This document shows, in pieces, positions 1 through 5,236 of a stretch of 12,891 nucleotides of DNA. How positions within the stretch are numbered: position 1 is the first letter of the stretch; every line of letters begins with the position of its first letter. The stretch covers positions 1 through 12,891 of the forward strand of contig DZCT01000099.1 in assembly GCA_022736535.1 (NCBI GenBank), given 5' to 3'. This DNA comes from Desulfatirhabdium butyrativorans. GTDB taxonomy: Bacteria; Desulfobacterota; Desulfobacteria; Desulfobacterales; JAIFKL01. A program made the translations under genes and the position numbers. A model generated the notes under the pieces. That model saw only the letters and a program-made list of their open reading frames with translations. It searched no databases and was not told the origin of the DNA.

Positions 1-26
1 GATTTCTCCCTTCGGTCGAAATGACA
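1..26. repeat. Dispersed-type repeat copy (TTCGGTCGAAATGACA class)
   Basis: The first 26 bases match the repeat at 5114-5139 at about 19 of 26 positions and share its start GATT and end AATGACA. I recognise this as the kind of short sequence found in many intergenic copies in various bacterial genomes. Here it sits inside the open reading frame of the deacetylase and encodes its last visible residues (VISTEGRN). The element probably continues past the window edge. Confidence 0.5.
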
Positions 27-1009
27 GGGGCTGCATTTTTTGTCAGGGCAAGGAGAACTTCTTTCACACAGCGCGCCAATGCCTTGGGATTGTAGCCGCC
101 TTCCAGCGCAAAAAGCATGGGCGGATTCCCCGCTTTTGCGGATAAATCAAGCAGCAGACCGGTCAGCCGTCCGAATGTCTTTTCAGTCAGCCGTGACCTG
201 CCGACGGGGTCCTGATGATGCGCGTCAAATCCGGCAGCCACGAGAATCAGTTCGGGACGGTATTGCTCCATCACGGGACCGAGTATTTCCTGATAGAGAT
301 AAAGAAATTCCTTTTCTTCCAACTCTCTGGGAATCGGGATATTGAGCGTATAGCCGGTTCCATCGCCTTCTCCGGTTTCTTCCCAATCGCCGGTATAAGG
401 ATAGAGCAACATATCATGGGAGGAAAAATAGAATACTTCTTTTTCTTTGTAGAACAGGTTTTGCAGCCCGTTTCCGTGATGGATGTCCCAGTCAATCATC
501 AGGATACGCCGGAATCCGAGTTCGCTGAACGCGTATCGGGCGGCAATACCGAGATTGTTGAAAATGCAGAACCCTCCGGCTCTGTCCGGCAGGGCGTGAT
601 GTCCGGGGGGCCGCGCCAGCGAAAAACAAACCTTGCACCTGCCTGAAACCAGCGCGTCCAATCCTTTGAGACATGCCCCGGCCGCGAGCCATGCCGCGAG
701 ATATGTCATGGCGCTGGCAGGCGTGTCCGGGGCAAGACTCGTAAAACTATGTTCAGCCGTTTTCAATACTTTTTCAATGTAAAGCGGCGTATGAACTAAT
801 TCTAAATATTCCAGCGCAGCCGGTTCAGCCTGAATCGGAATCAGACAGTCCCCGAAATCCGCATCCAGCATCCGGTAAACAGCTTTGAGACGGTTGGGAT
901 GCTCCGGATGGACATGCCCGGTTTTATGTTCAAGAAATCTGTCGTCTCTGACAATGCCTATCGAGAAAGAAGCTGTTTTTATAAGACTGTCTGATGTTCG
1001 GCTGTTCAA
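1..1009 (-). CDS. Histone deacetylase / AcuC-type Zn deacetylase, 3' end beyond window
   Basis: Arginase-fold, zinc-dependent deacetylase family (histone deacetylase, AcuC, acetylpolyamine amidohydrolase), acting on N-acetyl-lysine or acetylpolyamines in the cytoplasm. At least 336 residues are visible. Motifs seen: PPGHH with the active-site His pair H137-H138; IDWDIHHGNG with zinc ligands D175 and H177; GFDAHHQDPVG with third zinc ligand D262; LEGGYN with catalytic-type Y306. All catalytic residues are therefore intact. No ATG exists upstream of the conserved N-terminus (SIGIVRDDRFLEH, from residue 16). I chose TTG at 1009 because AAGGA lies nine bases before it. No stop occurs before position 1, and the last visible codons lie inside a dispersed-type repeat. 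It follows a GNAT gene and an acyl-CoA synthetase on the same strand, which suggests an AcuC-like role in reversing lysine acetylation. Family is sure; the substrate is inferred. Confidence 0.9.
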   Translation of the reverse strand, partial: MNSRTSDSLIKTASFSIGIVRDDRFLEHKTGHVHPEHPNRLKAVYRMLDADFGDCLIPIQAEPAALEYLELVHTPLYIEKVLKTAEHSFTSLAPDTPASAMTYLAAWLAAGACLKGLDALVSGRCKVCFSLARPPGHHALPDRAGGFCIFNNLGIAARYAFSELGFRRILMIDWDIHHGNGLQNLFYKEKEVFYFSSHDMLLYPYTGDWEETGEGDGTGYTLNIPIPRELEEKEFLYLYQEILGPVMEQYRPELILVAAGFDAHHQDPVGRSRLTEKTFGRLTGLLLDLSAKAGNPPMLFALEGGYNPKALARCVKEVLLALTKNAAPVISTEGRN

Positions 1010-1110
1010 TTTTGCAGTTCCTTTTTTTCGCCGCGAATGAACACAAAATTTTACACAGATAAAACACGAACTGAATGCTGAAATTTATGATTCAGAGAAC
1101 TGTAAATCAT

Positions 1111-1141
1111 CACGAAGTTGGGAACTTCCGTGTTTTTTTTT
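1111..1141 (+). terminator. Hairpin plus T9, terminator-like only in plus-strand sense
   Basis: CACG-AAGTT, loop GGG, AACTT-C-CGTG forms a nine-pair stem with one bulged C, followed by nine T. The form is that of an intrinsic terminator, but it faces the plus strand while all nearby genes are on the minus strand. It could block antisense transcription, or simply be part of the repeat-rich gap. Confidence 0.35.
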
Positions 1142-1153
1142 GTTCTTATTTTC

Positions 1154-1286
1154 TGAATATACTGATCCGCTTTCGGTTTTTTGCGGCATATTTTCTGCTG
1201 ATGTGCCATATTCCGGTTTCAGATATCTGTCTGTGTCCGTCTGTGTGCGTCTGCGGCAAAAAAAGCAAAATCGGATCAGTATATTC
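1154..1286. repeat. Long imperfect inverted repeat (133 bp)
   Basis: GAATATACTGATCCG at 1154-1168 is matched exactly in inverse by CGGATCAGTATATTC at 1272-1286. The similarity continues inward imperfectly (GCTTTCGGTTTTTTGCGGCA against GATTTTGCTTTTTTTGCCGCA). This would make a long hairpin or a non-autonomous element. No transposase is present. The short frames across it are by-products of the repeat. Confidence 0.6.
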
Positions 1287-1349
1287 TGTAAAAATTTCAG
1301 GTATTTTATTTGTGAGAAATCTGTGTCCGTTCGTGGCGGGCACAACGCT

Positions 1350-1832
1350 TCAATCCTCAAGCTTCAGCACCATCATTCTTTCAGACGCGGAACTGTATGT
1401 TTCACAAAATTTGAAACCGATTTTTTTATAAAGCCGTGTGGCTCTGAAATTGAAGGAATCCACTGTCAGCCAGACGGTTTTGAGACCGAGTTCTCCGGCG
1501 CACCGAAGGATCCGCCGCGTCAGTTCCTTTCCCACGCCCGATCCCCGTGCGGCCAAACTCACAAAAATCAGATATTCTGCATTTTTCCGGTCAAAATCAG
1601 GAAAAATCGCAACATGCCCGATCACCTTGCCGCTACGCCATGCCAGAAAGTTTATTCCCTTTTTGAGCATGTCCTGTATCCATTTGTCGGAACTGTTTTT
1701 ATCCCGGGGAGGCATCCCCTGAAATGCGCCCTTCGGAGTGAAATGATCATACATTTCAATCAGACAGACGGAATCCCCTGTTTCGCACTTTCTCACCTCA
1801 AACGGGCAGCCGTTTTTATCAAGCAGAGTCAT
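1350..1832 (-). CDS. GNAT-family N-acetyltransferase (AcuA-like role possible)
   Basis: A 160-residue single-domain GNAT enzyme that transfers an acetyl group from acetyl-CoA to an amine, usually a protein lysine or N-terminus or a small molecule. Motif A is clear at residues 94-103 (LAARGSGVGK, the pyrophosphate-binding R/Q-x-x-G-x-G/A loop). Motif B follows as NFRATRLYKKIGF (128-140). The start ATG has GGGAG nine bases upstream. It lies 123 bases after an acyl-CoA synthetase and 340 bases before a Zn-dependent deacetylase, all on one strand. In Bacillus, AcuA acetylates and silences AcsA, and AcuC reverses it. That parallel is the basis for suggesting a protein-lysine target; the sequence alone does not show it. 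AcuA itself is somewhat longer, so orthology is not claimed. Confidence 0.85.
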   Translation of the reverse strand: MTLLDKNGCPFEVRKCETGDSVCLIEMYDHFTPKGAFQGMPPRDKNSSDKWIQDMLKKGINFLAWRSGKVIGHVAIFPDFDRKNAEYLIFVSLAARGSGVGKELTRRILRCAGELGLKTVWLTVDSFNFRATRLYKKIGFKFCETYSSASERMMVLKLED

Positions 1833-1860
1833 GGCTTTTTCTCCCTTTGCCCTTCCTTGA

Positions 1861-1923
1861 GATTTGACAACTTTTGACTTCGGCTGCGCTCAGTCGGGCC
1901 GTCGGATGAAAAGCTGTCAAATC
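1861..1923. repeat. 63-bp inverted repeat between synthetase and GNAT genes
   Basis: GATTTGACAACTTTT (1861-1875) pairs with AAAAGCTGTCAAATC (1909-1923) over 15 bases with one mismatch. The centre holds GACTTCGGCTGCGCTCAGTC, which resembles a short sequence dispersed in many bacterial genomes. It fills half of the gap between the two genes and could act as an RNA hairpin that attenuates or processes a shared message. It lacks a T tract in the minus-strand sense, so it is not a standard terminator. Confidence 0.65.
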
Positions 1924-1955
1924 TTTCATCATCGGAAGGTCTCATTATGCCTGCG

Positions 1956-3911
1956 CTACTGCCCGGCTCGTTCTGTTATCAGGTTTTCAATAACCGCCGG
2001 CTCGATAATTGCGGAAGTGTCGCCGAGTTCATTTATCTTTCCTGCCGCAATTTTTTCCAAAATATGCCTGATGATTTTGCCGCTTCGGGTTTTCGGCAGC
2101 GCGTCTGCCCAATGAATGACATCTATGGTGACAATGGGTCCGATCTCGGTACGAACGGACTGAACCAATTCTTTTTTCAGTTCATCGGATTTTGCCGCGC
2201 CGGATATGAGTGTGACAAAGGCATAAATTCCCTGCCCTTTGATCGGATGCGGATAGCCCACTGCCGCGGCCTCGGCTACGGAATCATGCCGGGACAGTGC
2301 GGACTCAATCTCCGCGGTTCCGATACGGTGTCCTGAGACATTGATGACTTCATCTATCCTGCCGATGATGCGGTAGTATCCGTCTTCATCTTTTGCCGCG
2401 CCGTCTGAGCTGAAAAACATGCCGGGAATCTGGCTGAAGTAAGATTCTGCAAAGCGCTCGTGATCCCCGTAAATGGTCCGCGCCATGCCGGGCCAGGGCT
2501 TCCGAATGCAAAGCACGCCTTCCTGATTCGGATATTCCGCTGCTTCGCCGGTATCATCTAAAATCACAGCATCAATCCCGAAAAAGGGAAAAGAACAGGA
2601 GCCGGGACGGAAAGACTCAGCTCCCGGAAGGGGCGTGAGAACCGCTCCGCCGGTTTCTATCTGCAAGTAAGTGTCTATGACGGGACATCGGCTCATGCCG
2701 ACGTGACGGTAAAACCATTGATATGCCGCAGGGTCCAGGGCATCGCCGGCCGCGCCCAGCAGTTTCAGACTGGAAATATCGTGTTTTCCGATGCGGGCTT
2801 CGCCGGCACGGGCAAGACTGCGGATCACAGCCGGCGAGGTATAAAGCTTGTCTATCCGGTATCGGGCGATGATTTCCCAGTATCGCCCCTCATCAGGATA
2901 AAAAGGAAAGCCTTCAAATAAAACGCCGGTCAGGCCGTTGAGCAGGGGGCCGTAAACGCCGTGTGTGTGTCCGGTGATCCAGCCGATGTCTGCCGTACAC
3001 CAGAAAGTTTCCCCGGCTTTCAGATCAAATACCAGACGGGTCGTCATTGCCGCATACAGCAGATACCCTCCGTGGGTGTGGACAAGCCCTTTGGGACTGC
3101 CCGTGCTGTCGCCGGTATAAATGATAAACAGCGGGTCTTCGGCATCCATGGCTTCGGGCGGAACATAAGAAGGGAGATTCGGATCTGCGACAGCCTCCTG
3201 CCAGAGAATTTCTCCGGGATGCGCCGCATCGGATTTCATGCCTGTACGGTTCAGCACGATAAAATTTTTTACAGCCGGACAGCTTTTAAGCGCATCTGCC
3301 GCGTTCTGTTTCAGCGGAATGGTTCTGCCTGCCCGATAAGCGACATCTGCCGTAATCAGGGTTTTTGCACCGCAGTCCGAAATACGCTTTGCAAGGGTTT
3401 TTGCGGAAAATCCTGTGAAAACAGCGCTGTGGACAGCCCCGATTCTGGCGCAGGCAAGCATGGCAACCGGCAGTTCGGCAATCATGGGCAGATAGATAAC
3501 CGCCCGGTCCCCTCTGCCTATACCTTTGGATTTCAGAAGCGCCGCAAATCTGTTGACCTGTTCATAAAGTTCGGTGTAAGTGACAGTTTTTCTTTCTGCG
3601 GGACTGTCTCCTTCCCAGTAATAGGCGATGCTGTTTCCGCGGGTTTCCAGATGCCGGTCAAGGCAGTTGTAAGCCGCGTTCAGGATTCCCCCGCCGAACC
3701 ATTCGATTCGGGGTTCTTCAAAGTCATAACGAAGCACAAAATCCCATTTTTTATTCCATGTGAGATATTTTTCAGCCTGCGCCGCCCAGAAAATTTCCGG
3801 GTCTTCAAGAGACCGTCTGTAAAGCTGTTCATAAGCTTCCCGGCTTTTGATGCGGTCGAATTTCAGGCATTCTTCCGAATGAGAATTGCAGTCATTTTTT
3901 GTATCTGTCAA
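1956..3911 (-). CDS. acs: Acetyl-CoA-synthetase-family acyl-CoA ligase with altered pocket
   Basis: A 651-residue AMP-forming acyl-CoA synthetase of the Acs type (full family length), making acyl-CoA from a carboxylate, ATP and CoA via acyl-AMP. ACAS N-terminal domain: YEQLYRRSLEDPEIFW. A7/A8 motifs: GDHERF, D503 in FFSSDGA, R518 in GRIDEVINVSGHRIG. Catalytic, acetylatable lysine K612 in PKTRSGKI. Departures from classical Acs: the P-loop reads YTGDSTGSPKG instead of YTSGSTGKPKG; GSVGEP is GAAGDA; DTWWQTETGG is DTYLQIETGG. The pocket Trp and Val thus become Leu416 and Ala388, so a bulkier acyl group is likely. Start TTG at 3911 has AAGGAG nine bases upstream; the ATG at 3971 has no such site and adds 20 unconserved residues. 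GNAT and deacetylase genes follow it. Confidence 0.88.
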   Translation of the reverse strand: MTDTKNDCNSHSEECLKFDRIKSREAYEQLYRRSLEDPEIFWAAQAEKYLTWNKKWDFVLRYDFEEPRIEWFGGGILNAAYNCLDRHLETRGNSIAYYWEGDSPAERKTVTYTELYEQVNRFAALLKSKGIGRGDRAVIYLPMIAELPVAMLACARIGAVHSAVFTGFSAKTLAKRISDCGAKTLITADVAYRAGRTIPLKQNAADALKSCPAVKNFIVLNRTGMKSDAAHPGEILWQEAVADPNLPSYVPPEAMDAEDPLFIIYTGDSTGSPKGLVHTHGGYLLYAAMTTRLVFDLKAGETFWCTADIGWITGHTHGVYGPLLNGLTGVLFEGFPFYPDEGRYWEIIARYRIDKLYTSPAVIRSLARAGEARIGKHDISSLKLLGAAGDALDPAAYQWFYRHVGMSRCPVIDTYLQIETGGAVLTPLPGAESFRPGSCSFPFFGIDAVILDDTGEAAEYPNQEGVLCIRKPWPGMARTIYGDHERFAESYFSQIPGMFFSSDGAAKDEDGYYRIIGRIDEVINVSGHRIGTAEIESALSRHDSVAEAAAVGYPHPIKGQGIYAFVTLISGAAKSDELKKELVQSVRTEIGPIVTIDVIHWADALPKTRSGKIIRHILEKIAAGKINELGDTSAIIEPAVIENLITERAGQ

Positions 3912-4001
3912 TGAATCAGTCTCCTTTATAAATCGGCAGCGGGATTGCACTCCGCTGTGTGCGTGCAGCATCGGTAAAACGCCCAGGCTTAAAATAGACG
4001 C

Positions 4002-4334
4002 TTACCGCTTCCATCCGCCCATAAGATGCAGATGCAGATGGAAAACAACCTGTCCGCCCCCGCGTTCCACATTGAAAAGCAGTTTGTATCCGGATGCAGA
4101 GACAGATTCTTTTTTTGCTGTTTCTTTTGCAACGAAGATCATTTCGGATATGATCCTGCTGTCTGTTTCAGTCAGATCATTAATGCTTCGGATATGTTTT
4201 CTCGGCACAATCAGAATATGCACCGGCGTGTGGGGTCTGATGTCTCTGAACACAACAAGATTTTCATTTTGATACAGAAACTCCGTCGGCGTTTCACCTT
4301 TTACAATTTTACAGAAAATACAGTCTGCTGTCAT
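4002..4334 (-). CDS. HIT-family (HINT-like) nucleotide hydrolase
   Basis: A 110-residue histidine-triad protein. Such proteins hydrolyse AMP linked to amines, acyl groups or nucleotides through a nucleotidyl-His intermediate. The triad is intact: GGQVVFHLHLHLMGG with H99, H101, H103. The N-terminus CIFCKIVKGE carries the CxxC of zinc-binding HINT members. ATG at 4334 was chosen because AGGAGG lies nine bases before it and the family consensus begins here. A longer reading from 4514 adds 60 residues without family similarity. The gene is 222 bases downstream of a Nudix hydrolase and 90 upstream of the acyl-CoA synthetase. HINT enzymes can hydrolyse acyl-adenylates, the intermediate type made by that synthetase; the connection is inference. 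Confidence 0.92.
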   Translation of the reverse strand: MTADCIFCKIVKGETPTEFLYQNENLVVFRDIRPHTPVHILIVPRKHIRSINDLTETDSRIISEMIFVAKETAKKESVSASGYKLLFNVERGGGQVVFHLHLHLMGGWKR

Positions 4335-4375
4335 AAGATGATTCCTCCTTTTTCGGAAACGGCAGGTGGTGAAGC

Positions 4376-4393
4376 GAGAAAAGTGAGAAAAGT
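4376..4393. repeat. Two tandem copies of a 9-mer (GAGAAAAGT)
   Basis: GAGAAAAGT occurs twice in direct succession upstream of the HIT gene, in the 222-base gap between HIT and Nudix genes. No gene and no convincing promoter is visible in the rest of that gap. Confidence 0.4.
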
Positions 4394-4556
4394 CGCAGGG
4401 GCGCACGGAACACGTCAAAACAATCCATCTGAACATGTCCCGTTGCCCCTTTGCTCTGTTCAAGACTTGGGTAGCGGTGTAGAAGAGGTGATTGTTTTCT
4501 GTTAAGAGAATCATTTTTTGACCTATCCCGCTGCTCCCCTTCTGCGATGCCGCGCC

Positions 4557-5090
4557 TCAACTTCTGCTGAAAAATTCCTTTGCCATCAGCAGTCCCGCAA
4601 TGGTCTTGCCGTCCTGAATTTCTCTTTTGCAAATCATTTCCACGGCATGGTCAAATTTAATTTTATGAACGTCAAGCACCTCATCTTTATCAAGATTCTG
4701 TTCGGCGGGTCTCAGTCCGGCTGCCAGAAAAATGTGAATCCGCTCATCCGAATATCCGGGAACAGGGATAATTTCCCCCAGCTTCTGCCATTCGCCGGCT
4801 GAAAATCCGGTTTCTTCAATTAATTCCCTTTTTGCACATGCCTCCGGGAGTTCTCCGGGAGTAAGCGTCCCTGCCGGAATTTCCCATATATATCCTCCCA
4901 CAGCATGACGGTATTGCCGAATCAGGATCACTGTGTTTTTATCTGCCATCGGAATAATTGCCGAAGCGCCCGGGTGGCGCAAAATATCGGCGTCAACTGT
5001 TACGCCGTTGGCTAATGTAACGGTTTCCGTTACCAGTGTAAACACTCTTCCCTGATGCCGTGTGATTTGTTTGCTTACTTTTGCAGACAT
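4557..5090 (-). CDS. Nudix hydrolase, ADP-ribose pyrophosphatase type
   Basis: A 177-residue Nudix enzyme that probably cleaves ADP-ribose or related nucleoside diphosphate derivatives. The complete Nudix box lies at residues 74-96: G-x5-E-x7-REUxEExGU, read as G74...E80...R88-E89-L-I-E92-E93-T-G95-F96. Pro111, 16 residues after the box glycine, in PVPGYSDE fits the ADP-ribose pyrophosphatase subgroup. ATG at 5090 has AAGGAG seven bases upstream. The frame is open to 5168, but those extra codons come from a dispersed-type repeat, so they are excluded. It is the first of a minus-strand series Nudix, HIT, acyl-CoA synthetase, GNAT, deacetylase. Function within the subgroup is likely but not proven. 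Confidence 0.9.
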   Translation of the reverse strand: MSAKVSKQITRHQGRVFTLVTETVTLANGVTVDADILRHPGASAIIPMADKNTVILIRQYRHAVGGYIWEIPAGTLTPGELPEACAKRELIEETGFSAGEWQKLGEIIPVPGYSDERIHIFLAAGLRPAEQNLDKDEVLDVHKIKFDHAVEMICKREIQDGKTIAGLLMAKEFFSRS

Positions 5091-5113
5091 GCGCTTGCTC
5101 CTTATGAAAATAA

Positions 5114-5160
5114 GATTCTTCATTTCGCTCAGAATGACAATGATTTCGCTCAGGGTGACA
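5114..5160. repeat. Two degenerate copies of an ATTTCGCTCAG-type repeat
   Basis: CATTTCGCTCAGAATGACA (5121-5139) and GATTTCGCTCAGGGTGACA (5142-5160) agree at 16 of 19 positions, and GATTCTT precedes the first. This is the same class as the sequence at 1-26. It lies directly upstream of the Nudix gene and creates an open upstream extension of that frame. Confidence 0.6.
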
Positions 5161-5202
5161 AGAAACATAGTGTTGTCCCCAATGCCGTTCAGTTAAGAAA
5201 CT

Positions 5203-5225
5203 CCCTCTCCCCTCCGGGGAGAGGG
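5203..5225 (-). terminator. Strong GC hairpin after the hybrid kinase gene
   Basis: CCCTCTCCCC, loop of three, GGGGAGAGGG is a perfect ten-pair stem, 11 bases past the kinase stop codon. In the minus-strand sense it is followed by AGTTTCTTAAC, only weakly T-rich. It may end the kinase transcript, but it also resembles a common dispersed CCTCTCCC palindrome. Confidence 0.45.
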
Positions 5226-5236
5226 AATGAAATCCC

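Larger units (their letters stand above)
1010..1349. other. Gene-free gap rich in imperfect inverted repeats
   Basis: 340 bases between the GNAT stop and the deacetylase start hold no credible gene. Short open frames here lack family motifs and derive from repetitive GT/CT-rich sequence such as TCTGTGTCCGTCTGTGTG. The gap contains a hairpin followed by nine T (1111-1141, plus-strand sense) and a long imperfect inverted repeat (1154-1286). On the minus strand the deacetylase ribosome binding site AAGGA lies at its left edge (1019-1023). The repeats leave it unclear whether GNAT and deacetylase share a transcript. Confidence 0.6.

Noticed and set aside
1140..1877. 245-codon plus-strand open frame
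   Set aside because: Opposite to the GNAT gene, which has clear family motifs; the frame itself has none and begins in repeat sequence.
2961..3914. 317-codon plus-strand open frame
   Set aside because: Lies antisense within the acyl-CoA synthetase, with no recognisable domain; a shadow frame.
3912..3971. ATG start at 3971 for the acyl-CoA synthetase
   Set aside because: Adds 20 unconserved residues and lacks a ribosome binding site, while TTG 3911 has AAGGAG at proper spacing.
4335..4514. 60-residue N-terminal extension of the HIT protein
   Set aside because: No family similarity; the ATG at 4334 has an almost ideal AGGAGG site.
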